From Phycisphaerae bacterium (GTDB taxonomy: Bacteria > Planctomycetota > Phycisphaerae > UBA1845), in the NCBI GenBank assembly GCA_029260035.1, contig JAJDEA010000020.1, positions 1 through 44,179 of the forward strand: a stretch of DNA of 44,179 bases, read 5' to 3'. A model generated the notes under the pieces. It saw nothing but the letters and a program-made list of their open reading frames with translations, was not told the DNA's origin and ran no database searches. The translations under genes and the position numbers were made by a program. How positions within the stretch are numbered: the stretch's first letter is position 1; the number at the start of each line of letters is the position of its first letter. This document shows, piece after piece, positions 34,663-42,253 of this stretch.

Positions 34663-35262
34663 CTAATCGGCTCTGGATGGAGTCTGTGCCATGGGCAGGG
34701 CAGGTGGCATAAGCTCATATAGAAATCCCACAATGTCGCTGGAATCTGAAAAATCGATCATCGCACCGTCGCGTGTATGCGTTCCAAGTTGGACATCGTC
34801 CCAACGATGAACACGTTGCAACCTGAGACCAAGACAACAGACATGGGAATAAGGTAATGGGTTCCGATTGATGTGTAGGTCGCTAAACAACGCGTCCATT
34901 CGGTCAGCCTCTTGTTCCGTCAAGATACGTGGCGGTAAATAGATCAAATCAAACTGATGATCCAAGATGCCTGGTGGTTTCTCCCCGTAGCTGAACTGAT
35001 CGTTGCTGCTAACTGCGAGTTCCGCCACGTAGGCCCCGTTATCGTTTCTGGTTATTGTGGCTTCGCATATTGTACCAGAGGACTCAAGAGAGCACTTCCA
35101 ATATGTAGGAAACGCGTCGGTGGTGAGGCGATATTCTTCAAATTCGGGAACAGCGTAGGCTTCTGGATAGACGGCGATGCTTCCGAATCCACCCCCGCAT
35201 CCAAGGAGACTTGTGCTTGATAAAAGCATGACGACGCCAAATCGTTTACGATCAATGATCAT
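34663..35262 (-). CDS. Lipoprotein of unknown function
   Basis: A 199-residue protein with a lipoprotein signal: a hydrophobic core then S-L-L-G-C (Cys near residue 22), followed by a Gly-rich spacer. The mature part is mixed alpha/beta with five further Cys scattered along it (C57, C66 and a C-C pair near 142) and Asp-rich stretches. No domain was recognised. The coding call rests on the signal peptide and length. It stands alone on the minus strand, upstream of no related gene. Confidence 0.65.
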   Translation of the reverse strand: MIIDRKRFGVVMLLSSTSLLGCGGGFGSIAVYPEAYAVPEFEEYRLTTDAFPTYWKCSLESSGTICEATITRNDNGAYVAELAVSSNDQFSYGEKPPGILDHQFDLIYLPPRILTEQEADRMDALFSDLHINRNPLPYSHVCCLGLRLQRVHRWDDVQLGTHTRDGAMIDFSDSSDIVGFLYELMPPALPMAQTPSRAD

Positions 35263-35371
35263 ATTTTGCTATCATCCAAGGACAGTCCCATTGCATAATT
35301 GAAAGTTGGAGAAAAAGCAAGGCGTCTCGATCTCGCTTTGACCTTGAAATGCCGACCCTTGGATTGAGCCT

Positions 35372-36217
35372 CTATTTCTCCTGTATTTGACCAATCGCGT
35401 TCCGCAAGTGGCGGTTGAATTCGGAAGGCTTCTCCAGCATGAGAAAATGTCCGACACCTGACATAAGAACCGCGTCAAAATCGCCGTACTTGCGGTTAAT
35501 CTTTATTTCGGTTCCATATGGTTCTGCCGCATTGATCGCACGGACTGGAACATCCGCCGCCGTGAGGGCCGACTTGAAATCAAATCTATTGTAGTCGGCT
35601 AACAGTAACGTCGCCGCCTTTTGGTCGGTCCCGTTGGGCTTGTCCAGAATTGATTTGAGAATTTTGCTCTCACGATCTGCAAAGAACCCGGTCATGAATC
35701 GCGTCCATGCCGCCTCGAAATCGTCTTCAAATTTCTTGACAATTCGTTTGGCCACATCGGGTGATGCAACGTATTCAACATTATGTAGAGAGTCCACGGC
35801 CACGATGCCCTGAATGATACCGCGTAGTTTGGGCGCAGCGGCAAGCGCTACGGGGCCGCCCATGGAGTGGCCAACAAGGACCACCTGCTTAAGCTTCAGG
35901 CCGCGAACGACAGCCGCAACATCGGCGCCCAACCCATCGATCGACCACGTTTTGCGATTCCTTCCCGAGGCGCCGTGGCCCGGAAGATCCATAGTGATAA
36001 CACGAAACGATTTGCGAAATTCTGGAACCTGAAAGCGCCAATGAGTGCGATCGCAGGTCCATCCATGGATAAAGACGATGGTCGGTTCGCCATGCCCCTC
36101 TGATGCAAACGAAATGGAAACGCCGTCTTCTGCACGAATGCTGTCAATATCAGGGCCGTCTTTGGGGCCGCCGTTAATGCTTATGCAGATCAGTGCCAAT
36201 GCCAGATGAATGACCAT
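35372..36217 (-). CDS. Exported alpha/beta hydrolase
   Basis: About 281 residues with an N-terminal signal-like hydrophobic segment (1-16). The fold signatures are clear: F-I-H-G-W-T-C-D (oxyanion region), M-D-L-P-G-H-G-A-S-G, nucleophile elbow G-H-S-M-G-G with the catalytic Ser, and His in G-V-G-H-F-L-M-L-E near the end; the Asp is probably in the segment before it. Typical of esterases, lactonases and haloperoxidase-like enzymes; substrate unknown. AGGAGG lies about nine bases before ATG 36217, so the longer frame from 36301 is rejected. It is unrelated in motif to the ABHD14-like hydrolase. The zinc-ribbon operon lies upstream in the same direction. Confidence 0.9.
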   Translation of the reverse strand: MVIHLALALICISINGGPKDGPDIDSIRAEDGVSISFASEGHGEPTIVFIHGWTCDRTHWRFQVPEFRKSFRVITMDLPGHGASGRNRKTWSIDGLGADVAAVVRGLKLKQVVLVGHSMGGPVALAAAPKLRGIIQGIVAVDSLHNVEYVASPDVAKRIVKKFEDDFEAAWTRFMTGFFADRESKILKSILDKPNGTDQKAATLLLADYNRFDFKSALTAADVPVRAINAAEPYGTEIKINRKYGDFDAVLMSGVGHFLMLEKPSEFNRHLRNAIGQIQEK

Positions 36218-36337
36218 TTGAAGCCTCCTGGTCGAACCTTCCTTGATTGGCCTTCGCCCAGGCGAAGCTAGGCCAGCAATGCGAGCCAACATCGTACTCA
36301 AACGAACCGAAGTCTCAAAGCCCTTTCGCTTGACGAC

Positions 36338-36565
36338 TCAATTCTCGTCGATGCCCGCTTCTTCGCATGCTCTTTTCCAATAATGCTCCTCTGTCCATTC
36401 GAGTATGATATCTATGAGTTCGATCTTGACGGAGGGCGAAAGAGTCATCGTGAAGACGCAAACGCCAAATTCGGCGCGTGCCAGTATGGCTTCGCGTAAA
36501 ATTAACAGCGGATTCTGGTCTATAATGGCGATCGCCTTCGCTGCCAAGTTCCGCAGAAAGAACAT
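36338..36565 (-). CDS. Possible small protein at the end of the zinc-ribbon operon
   Basis: A 75-codon frame, overlapping the end of the preceding gene by 46 bases in another frame. The product reads like real protein at its C-terminus (I-L-E-W-T-E-E-H-Y-W-K-R-A-C-E-E-A) but has no ribosome site. It may be a separate overlapping gene, or the continuation of the upstream protein after a frameshift. I cannot decide which. Confidence 0.3.
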   Translation of the reverse strand: MFFLRNLAAKAIAIIDQNPLLILREAILARAEFGVCVFTMTLSPSVKIELIDIILEWTEEHYWKRACEEAGIDEN

Positions 36566-36816
36566 CGGACAAGACCAAACGATGTCCAGAAAAGCCAGCT
36601 ATGGGAAAACACGATTGCAGCAATTACGGCTGTGATGACGGCAACTTCCAGGATGGTGATGCCAACGATCAAAAGTACCAAGGACGCTTCAAACGCCAAA
36701 TAGCTGGTCCAACCGCGTTCGTACGAGCCTGGAATCCGGGCTCCACAACCCTTACACTTGGGATGTCTGACGTGCCATTGCTTCCCGTTTTGAACTTGCT
36801 CCCTGGCATCAATCAT
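36520..36816 (-). CDS. Small Cys-pair membrane protein of the zinc-ribbon operon
   Basis: A 98-residue protein. C-K-G-C-G-A-R-I near the N-terminus is followed by two membrane segments (about 40-80) and then C-S-F-C-G-T near residue 85, so two C-x-x-C pairs flank a membrane hairpin. Paired they could bind zinc at the cytoplasmic face. Its ATG overlaps the stop of the preceding gene by eight bases, which supports translational coupling and makes a real gene likely. Function unknown. It may be frameshifted into the next frame (see 36338-36565). Confidence 0.5.
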   Translation of the reverse strand: MIDAREQVQNGKQWHVRHPKCKGCGARIPGSYERGWTSYLAFEASLVLLIVGITILEVAVITAVIAAIVFSHSWLFWTSFGLVRCSFCGTWQRRRSPL

Positions 36817-37789
36817 CTCTTGATGTCTCAGGCCTTTGACTCGCTGACTTCATTGATTGTCTCAAGTTGACCTTACTGCCGCATTCCGGGCACACGCCGG
36901 AGACGTTGCCTTGTAGGTTGTATTCGCATTCCTGGCAGAAGCCTGGAGGCGACATTCGGCTTCGACGCCACAAAAGAATCGACGGCGAAAGGATGATTAC
37001 GAATGGTATCCAAAGGGGAATGAGGACGGTGCTTTGTGTGAAGACGGGCCACCAAACGTAACCGCTCATTGGTATAAAGCTGAAAGTGCTCCAGAACCAT
37101 CCCTCGTAAGTCAGCGGGTTAAAGTGAATCAAAAACGCACCTTGGCCGAAACCCAAGACGGTCGCGTCGCCCCAGTACCCACATGAATGACTGCGAGTAA
37201 GCACAAAGAGGGCGGCGACACCAGCTGACAGGAATTGGCCAATAATGGCGAGTAGGCCAATGTGGCGACTGCGTTGGCGAAACAAGGTCGGGTCGCCACA
37301 GTTTGAGCAAATGCCGGGCGTGTTCTCTTTCGTTTCGTGTTCACATTCCCTGCAGAGGCAGTGGAGCGACGTTGCGGGCAAGACTCGCCAGAGCACAAGA
37401 AGTGTGGCGATGAAGATTGAGGTAGGCCCAAAGTAGAGAATGCTGGTCACGACATTGCTTGGCACATCGGTCGGTTTGAACGCCAGGAAGTGGGCATGGC
37501 CGACCGCAAATGGTGCCAAGACGAATCCCAGCACGAAGAAGGCTGGTTTGAGGGGCCTTTGACGTAGAATCGGAATCGCAAATAAGGACCAAGCGACTCC
37601 AGTCAAACTACCGTAGAAGACTGAGAAAAGCAGACCAATTACATAGGTGCCGAATATCGCCCAATGTTGCGAGCTAGCGTACCACAACACCAATACAAGA
37701 AAAACAAGCCAGACCAACAGCGCATAGCCTATGCCAAGACTCAGACACCAAAGAAACGTGCTGGTTTTGCTATGCGCTGTCTTGTTCAT
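36809..37789 (-). CDS. Membrane protein with C-terminal zinc ribbon
   Basis: About 326 residues. Six or so membrane segments (about 12-35, 45-70, 80-100, 110-130, 180-200, 255-280) precede a C-terminal ribbon: F-C-Q-E-C-E-Y-N-L-Q-G-N, then C-P-E-C-G. A second possible ribbon sits mid-protein (C-R-E-C-E-H-E-T ... C-S-N-C-G). ATG 37789 is chosen because it overlaps the upstream stop as ATGA; the longer frame to 38089 would only read the upstream gene in another frame. It belongs to an overlapping operon with its neighbours. The ribbon at its end is nearly identical in DNA to that of the upstream gene. Function unknown. Confidence 0.8.
   Translation of the reverse strand: MNKTAHSKTSTFLWCLSLGIGYALLVWLVFLVLVLWYASSQHWAIFGTYVIGLLFSVFYGSLTGVAWSLFAIPILRQRPLKPAFFVLGFVLAPFAVGHAHFLAFKPTDVPSNVVTSILYFGPTSIFIATLLVLWRVLPATSLHCLCRECEHETKENTPGICSNCGDPTLFRQRSRHIGLLAIIGQFLSAGVAALFVLTRSHSCGYWGDATVLGFGQGAFLIHFNPLTYEGWFWSTFSFIPMSGYVWWPVFTQSTVLIPLWIPFVIILSPSILLWRRSRMSPPGFCQECEYNLQGNVSGVCPECGSKVNLRQSMKSASQRPETSRDD
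36877..36922. repeat. 46-bp duplicated zinc-ribbon segment, copy 1
   Basis: This stretch, coding the C-terminal ribbon of the 326-residue protein, matches 37803-37848 at 44 of 46 positions, including third codon positions. It suggests recent duplication or gene conversion. Confidence 0.8.
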
Positions 37790-38367
37790 GGCGATGCTTT
37801 CGTGCCGCATTCTGGGCACACGCCGGAGACGTTGCCTTGAAGGTTGTAGCCACACCGCTGGCAGTGGCCTTTCGGGTAAGGCTGAAACCATGGAAATCTT
37901 GTGACAAGGCGGCCGATGCCGAGCGCCATGAATAACGGTACGATGCTGTAGATCGGAATGAACACGAAGGCGACTGCGTCCGTTGAACCCATTCGGCCCG
38001 GGCCGTATAGCGGATACCACACCATGAAGTGGGTGGGAATCACTAACGCCAGGATGCCGACAAGTCCGCATGCGCATATTACAACGCAAGCGCGAAACGT
38101 GCGGTTCTTCGTGTCGTCTAGCAGCTGTACAACTAGCACAACAAACGGAATCAAGCCGAAGAGAGACAATAAGAAAAGATTGTGTCCGGATGCGAACTGT
38201 TTTTGGAGAACGTCAGCTACCGCTGCTCCAAGCGGAATGCCTCCGACGAAACACTGAACCAGGGCTTTCGTCAGCGAAGGAACGATAAGGCCAACCACCA
38301 GCGGTGAGGCGAGAAGAACAATTCGCTGCTTTGTTGTGGGGCGCGCTAGTCGAGGCCTGTTGATCAT
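37786..38367 (-). CDS. Membrane protein with C-terminal zinc ribbon (first gene of operon)
   Basis: A 193-residue protein with four predicted membrane helices (about 16-38, 62-82, 90-112, 132-150), then a C-terminal ribbon H-C-Q-R-C-G-Y-N-L-Q-G-N with C-P-E-C-G-T. It is the first of three or four overlapping genes: its stop shares ATGA with the next start. The ribbon matches the next protein's ribbon nearly base for base. Related ribbons occur at the N-terminus of the protein at 24843-25844. The role is unknown; such ribbons may act in protein-protein or RNA contact at the membrane. Confidence 0.82.
   Translation of the reverse strand: MINRPRLARPTTKQRIVLLASPLVVGLIVPSLTKALVQCFVGGIPLGAAVADVLQKQFASGHNLFLLSLFGLIPFVVLVVQLLDDTKNRTFRACVVICACGLVGILALVIPTHFMVWYPLYGPGRMGSTDAVAFVFIPIYSIVPLFMALGIGRLVTRFPWFQPYPKGHCQRCGYNLQGNVSGVCPECGTKASP
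37803..37848. repeat. 46-bp duplicated zinc-ribbon segment, copy 2
   Basis: Second copy of the near-identical ribbon-coding segment (see 36877-36922), located at the 3' end of the 193-residue gene. Confidence 0.8.
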
Positions 38368-38544
38368 GGCGAAGTATTATACCAGCCAATTTCAGTGTCA
38401 TACAATTGCATTTATGGGACTCAGGTGCATGGATTGTCAGAGGCAAAGCATTGCCATAAACGAATATCGTGATTAACCTGTTGATAGCCAGCATTGGGTT
38501 CCGCTGCAGGCAGAGGAGAGGGCTGAATCAGCCGATACGCATTT

Positions 38545-38940
38545 ATGCCGATCAAACAAGCCATCTATACTTCACTCGGTGTTGTGAGCGTCGCGCTTGG
38601 AACTCTCGGGATTCTTCTACCGCTGCTCCCGACGACGCCTTTCCTGTTGCTCGCCACTTTTCTTTTCTCTCGCAGCAGCCGAAGGCTTAATAGTTGGCTC
38701 CTTGAGCACAAACATCTAGGCCCGTACATACACGCCTTCCGTAGCAAGAGTGGGTTGACGCGATCCCAGAAGATTCGCTTGGCTACTTCGTTTACGATCA
38801 TGTTGGGTATCAGCGTGTGGTTCGCGCCTTCGCCTGTTCTGAAGATCGCAATTGGCACCGGCTGGTTGTTCTGGATGGCCTACATCTACCGCATGAAGAA
38901 CTCGCCTGCGTCAACCCCAACGTGCCATTCTCCAGCATAG
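38545..38940 (+). CDS. DUF454 (YbaN-like) inner membrane protein
   Basis: A 131-residue protein with three predicted helices. It shows the family signature near its start: L-G-I-L-L-P-L-L-P-T-T-P-F-L-L-L-A, followed by F-S-R-S-S-R-R-L and W-L-L-E-H-K-H-L-G-P-Y-I. DUF454 proteins such as E. coli YbaN are small inner-membrane proteins of unknown function. Length is normal for the family. It stands alone, 120 bases before the tRNA gene. Confidence 0.92.
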   Translation: MPIKQAIYTSLGVVSVALGTLGILLPLLPTTPFLLLATFLFSRSSRRLNSWLLEHKHLGPYIHAFRSKSGLTRSQKIRLATSFTIMLGISVWFAPSPVLKIAIGTGWLFWMAYIYRMKNSPASTPTCHSPA

Positions 38941-39062
38941 TAGTGACTACAGGCTTGGTTGGAATCTTGGCTGGGCATCTGCCAACGGATTTGGCGATTC
39001 TTCTTGCGGCGTGCTTGAGATGTTGACTCTGTAGGGTACTCCAGCTACGGTACATAGCCCGC

Positions 39063-39137
39063 CGGGGCGTAGCTCAGCATGGCTAGAGCGCAGCGTTCGG
39101 GACGCTGAGGTCGCTGGTTCGAATCCAGTCGCCCCGA
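39063..39137 (+). tRNA. tRNA-Pro (anticodon CGG)
   Basis: All four arms fold by eye: acceptor CGGGGCG/CGCCCCG, D stem GCTC/GAGC, anticodon stem CAGCG/CGCTG with loop TTCGGGA (anticodon CGG at 39098-39100), and T stem GCTGG/CCAGT with loop TTCGAAT. The discriminator base is A at 39137. No CCA is encoded. The length is 75 bases. Confidence 0.96.
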
Positions 39138-39308
39138 GTTTGGTCGGCCGGGTTGTTCTTGCCAAGGCCTGTGAGCATCCATTCGCCGACGTGCCATCCA
39201 CGCGACCAGCTCAGGGTCGTGTATCATTCATTCTCAATCAATGGTGTCACGGTAATTTGAGCCACTACGATTGCATCCCGCGATCGTTTTGCCAATACCT
39301 TATAAAAA

Positions 39309-39340
39309 ACAAGCCACCTCAAAACGAGGCGGCTTGTAGT
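39309..39340 (-). terminator. Intrinsic terminator of the cohesin-like gene
   Basis: On the minus strand ACAAGCCGCCTC and GAGGTGGCTTGT form a 12-base-pair stem with one G-U pair and a short GTTTT-type loop, followed by a run of T (39303-39308 on the plus strand as A). It lies about 100 bases after the stop of the cohesin-like gene. Confidence 0.8.
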
Positions 39341-39436
39341 TAAGCTATGAGTTATTCTGAATCGGGCGCGAAACGCAAAGCGCCAAATTGCGAATGCCGC
39401 TGATACCCTTGCGGCCAACGGTTAGAAAACTAATAC

Positions 39437-40018
39437 TTAGCGACTCGTTCGGTTGCGCTTTTCCAGACGAGCGGAGGCGCCTACTGCAATTTGTGCAGCC
39501 TTGCCAGCTTGGAATTTCACCGGCGCGCCGGACGAATGAATGAGCAGCGTATTTCCTTTGGTGTTCACATTAATACTGAACGTGCCGCGTGCATCTGGCG
39601 AAACCCGAAAGGTCGCCGTCGCGAGGTAGCTCTGTTCATTTGCGCCAACAGATACGCCTTTGCTGTCCTGGCGAATAGCCAACAGTTCGCCCGTCGCCGG
39701 AGACATCGTTTCCAGCAGTGCCGCCTGTCCGAACAGCGTGTTGCGACGGCTCTTGTCGAGCGCGATGTCTTCCAGTGTCAAGCTACCCTGATCTCCACCT
39801 GTCGCGTCGATCTTTACTTGGAAGCCGCTCACACTATCCGCATTACTGAGCATGACATCAACTGTCACCAAACCTCCAGGAGTCACTCTCGCTTGAGCAG
39901 TCTGAACTGAGACGACCGCTTTGGCTGAATCTACCGTGGGCTTGGCCAACGTAGACCCAACGCCGACGAAACACACACAAACCGCGACCAATGCGACTGC
40001 TGTTATGACCTTTCTCAT
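39437..40018 (-). CDS. Secreted cohesin-like domain protein
   Basis: A 193-residue protein. The signal peptide ends S-T-L-A (residue 25). A cohesin-like domain (about 38-165) starts V-V-S-V-Q-T-A-Q-A-R-V-T-P-G-G-L-V-T-V-D-V-M-L-S-N-style beta strands and includes S-G-F-Q-V-K-I-D. Cohesins bind dockerins with calcium, and a dockerin-like end occurs in the giant protein at 27801-31820. The last 25 residues are basic with no sorting tail. GGGAG precedes the ATG, and an intrinsic terminator follows the gene. Whether it pairs with the dockerin-like protein cannot be seen from sequence. Confidence 0.8.
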   Translation of the reverse strand: MRKVITAVALVAVCVCFVGVGSTLAKPTVDSAKAVVSVQTAQARVTPGGLVTVDVMLSNADSVSGFQVKIDATGGDQGSLTLEDIALDKSRRNTLFGQAALLETMSPATGELLAIRQDSKGVSVGANEQSYLATATFRVSPDARGTFSINVNTKGNTLLIHSSGAPVKFQAGKAAQIAVGASARLEKRNRTSR

Positions 40019-40256
40019 CGCTCACTCCCTAATATCAAATAACCTGATTCCTCATGTGATGTGTTTGCGTCCCAGACGCACCCACTCCATGCCCCGCAAT
40101 ATCCAGGGGAATTCTACTCCAAGACGATCCTGCAAACAAGGAAATCTGACAAAGCCCCAAAAAAGGGCGAATTTCGGGCATCTATACGGTCGTTCGCACA
40201 TTTTTTCGTACCCGGGCGAGTGGCTTATCGGTAGATACGCGAAGATCATTTCATCG
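40019..40256. other. Upstream region of the cohesin-like gene
   Basis: About 240 bases holding the leader and presumably the promoter of the cohesin-like gene (minus strand). A GCCC/GGGC short stem with A-rich loop occurs near 40155-40170. The full gene-free stretch runs to 40599 and includes the nfo remnant at 40257-40430. Confidence 0.35.
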
Positions 40257-40430
40257 TCATATCAGCGATAGCAGACATTCAAGATTGAGTTTGTTGAAAC
40301 GAAAGCCTTGGCCGTTTTGATCCTTCGAGAATAGGCGGACCTCAAGCAACGCGGTTGTCATTCATGAAGCAGGTGAAGGTGTCGCCAAGTCCGGCGACAT
40401 ACCTGGCCCTTGCCCGTCTTGTCGTGCTCG
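40257..40430 (-). pseudogene. Decayed fragment of a second nfo (endonuclease IV) gene
   Basis: Read on the minus strand in shifting frames this stretch matches the C-terminus of the intact Nfo at 42254-43141. One frame gives H-D-K-T-G-K-G-Q-V (intact: H-D-H-I-G-K-G-K-I). After a frame change it reads T-C-F-M-N-D-N-R (intact: A-H-F-M-N-D-N-R), then a stop. After another change comes N-G-Q-G-F-R-F-N-K-L-N-L and S-L-I-stop (intact: N-G-R-R-A-D-F-D-K-V-N-L ... S-L-M). TTGTCATTCATGAAG is identical in both copies and the final codons align. It has frameshifts and an in-frame stop, so it is dead. The 5' part is not recognisable. Confidence 0.75.
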
Positions 40431-40599
40431 AGGAGTGGTTCTTCTTGGTGGACAGATTGGTCAGGGGCTGCTTCAGTCGCGCCTGATTACGAACAGTTTG
40501 ACAAACAATTAGTATACACTAACTTTACAAGGATGAGCTAATTTAAGCGGAGGTCGAGGTAAGAGTTGGTTGACGTTGTGATAATCAAGGAGAAGACTC

Positions 40600-41439
40600 G
40601 TGAACCCTAAAATGATCAGTTTGCTGACGGTGTTGTTTTGTTGCGCATTCACTGTATTCGCCCATGCGACTGAGGCGGAAGTGGATGGGCGGATGAGCGA
40701 ACCGCTTGTCACAGATAGGCCTGATTTCACTGAGAGTACAGAGACCATACCGCCTGGGCATTTTCAATTGGAATCTGGCTACACATTTACCTACGACCGC
40801 GAGAGCAAGGAAAGATTGCGGGAGCACGCAGCGCCGGAGTTGCTGCTTCGCGTGGGTATGGCTGACAACTTGGAACTTCGGTTCGGCTGGGATGGCTATG
40901 CCTGGTCGGATACGCAATTCGAGGGTGAAACACGAGGTGGGCGGGCGGTGACCAGAGAGGCTTCGTTCCAAGGCGCACAGGACTTGTCACTGGGATTCAA
41001 GTATAAGATGGCTGAACAGGATGGCTGGGTGCCACATTTTGGCGTCATCGGAGCGATCACCGTGCCGTCGGGAAGCGACGGCGTTTCTTCTGGCGACGTA
41101 GACCCGGAATTGGTTTGGCTTTGGGCGTACGATCTCAGCGATAATTTGTCGGTTGCCGGCAATTTCGGTGTAGGTCTACCAAGTAATGACGGCGGTCGAT
41201 TCTTTCAAGGCTCCGCGTCACTGAGTGCAGTGCTCGCTCTTTCCGAAAAGGTTGGCGCGTACATTGAGTACTTCGGTTTTTATCCAAATGCGGAGCAATC
41301 AGACGCCGCTCACTCTGTAAATGGCGGCATTACATTCTTGGTTAACAACAATTTTCAACTCGATTGGCGTATCGGGGCTGGCTTGAACGAGGAAGCTGAC
41401 GATTTTTTCACCGGCTTTGGCTTTGCGTGGCGGTTTTGA
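40600..41439 (+). CDS. Outer-membrane beta-barrel protein, phenol-degradation MetA-pathway-like
   Basis: A 279-residue exported protein (signal peptide 1-23, ending F-A-H-A). The mature start, L-V-T-D-R-P-D-F-T-E-S-T-E-T-I-P-P-G-H-F-Q-L-E-S-G-style sequence, is the hallmark of the MetA-pathway/phenol-degradation (PF13557-like) outer-membrane family. The rest alternates amphipathic strands and ends with F-A-W-R-F, an aromatic C-terminus typical of barrels. The family probably transports or senses hydrophobic compounds, but no aromatic-degradation genes are here. GTG 40600 has AAGGAG before it; ATG 40612 is the alternative. Confidence 0.82.
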   Translation: MNPKMISLLTVLFCCAFTVFAHATEAEVDGRMSEPLVTDRPDFTESTETIPPGHFQLESGYTFTYDRESKERLREHAAPELLLRVGMADNLELRFGWDGYAWSDTQFEGETRGGRAVTREASFQGAQDLSLGFKYKMAEQDGWVPHFGVIGAITVPSGSDGVSSGDVDPELVWLWAYDLSDNLSVAGNFGVGLPSNDGGRFFQGSASLSAVLALSEKVGAYIEYFGFYPNAEQSDAAHSVNGGITFLVNNNFQLDWRIGAGLNEEADDFFTGFGFAWRF

Positions 41440-41458
41440 TGACGGAGGTAGCTATATC

Positions 41459-41566
41459 ATGGACGGCGTCACGAGTAAGGACAATGCGAGAATAGACGCT
41501 CTCATGTTATCCCACCCGAACATGAATGGCATGGCGGCCAATTGCTTGAACGATAGAGTCCCGTAG
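41459..41566 (+). CDS. Possible 35-residue peptide
   Basis: ATG 41459 follows GGAGG (41444-41448) with ten bases between and opens a 36-codon frame ending in TAG. The sequence shows no membrane segment or motif. It lies 20 bases after the barrel gene and before mntR. A chance ORF is likely. Confidence 0.2.
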   Translation: MDGVTSKDNARIDALMLSHPNMNGMAANCLNDRVP

Positions 41567-41644
41567 TCTAATCTACGGAATCGGAAAATCTGTAGCTATA
41601 TTGTTGGATGGCGTTGCATAGCCGTCCTCGCGGAATTTGGAAAC

Positions 41645-42097
41645 ATGACTGGGACATCAGAAAATAAGGAGCCAGCGAAAACGGTGAGTCGTAACCGCCT
41701 TCGCCGGATTCAGGAACCTTTCCGGCGTACTCGGAAAGACCATTCGATGGAAACGGCGGAAGATTATGTGGAGCTTATCGATGACCTGATCCTCGAACAA
41801 CGCGAAGCACGCATCGTGGACATTGCAAGACGTCTTGACGTCTCGGCGGTAACAGTGAACCAAACGATTAGTCGCTTGCAAAGAGACGGGCTTGTCGAGA
41901 AAGAGCCGTATCGCTCCGTTTTTTTGACTGCCAAGGGACGGGAATTAGCTCAAGCAAGCCGACGGCGGCACGAGACCGTATACCAGTTTTTGTGCCGACT
42001 CGGCGTATCGGAAAAGCAGGCTCGTATCGACGCCGAAGGTATTGAGCATCACATCAGTGAAGCAACTCTGCGGAAGATGTTGGATTTCTTGAAGTGA
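41645..42097 (+). CDS. mntR: Manganese transport regulator (DtxR family)
   Basis: A 150-residue repressor. The winged-helix region (about 55-100) is followed by the dimerisation region (105-150). All MntR metal ligands are visible by position: Asp40 and Glu43 (E-D-Y-V-E-L), His109 (R-R-R-H-E), and Glu131, Glu134, His135 (A-E-G-I-E-H-H). It has an N-terminal 35-residue extension like E. coli MntR and matches that protein in length. MntR represses Mn uptake genes when Mn is high. No mntH or other Mn transporter is adjacent. The start ATG 41645 has only a GGAA before it. Confidence 0.93.
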   Translation: MTGTSENKEPAKTVSRNRLRRIQEPFRRTRKDHSMETAEDYVELIDDLILEQREARIVDIARRLDVSAVTVNQTISRLQRDGLVEKEPYRSVFLTAKGRELAQASRRRHETVYQFLCRLGVSEKQARIDAEGIEHHISEATLRKMLDFLK

Positions 42098-42253
42098 TGG
42101 CGCCTTGACACTCGATGAGCGGGGCATGAATGCAGGGGTTTCTCTTCCTGTCCTAACAATGCAAATCGCATTATAAAACGTGTACTTAGTGCATCGGGAC
42201 GTGCCGCCAGAATAATGCTTTCATTCGTGGCACTTCCACCGGGCTTGTCGCAG

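Noticed and set aside
38947..39227. Two minus-strand frames over the tRNA-Pro gene
   Set aside because: They read the antisense of the tRNA; such sequences (for example L-D-S-N-Q-R-P) are well-known spurious translations.
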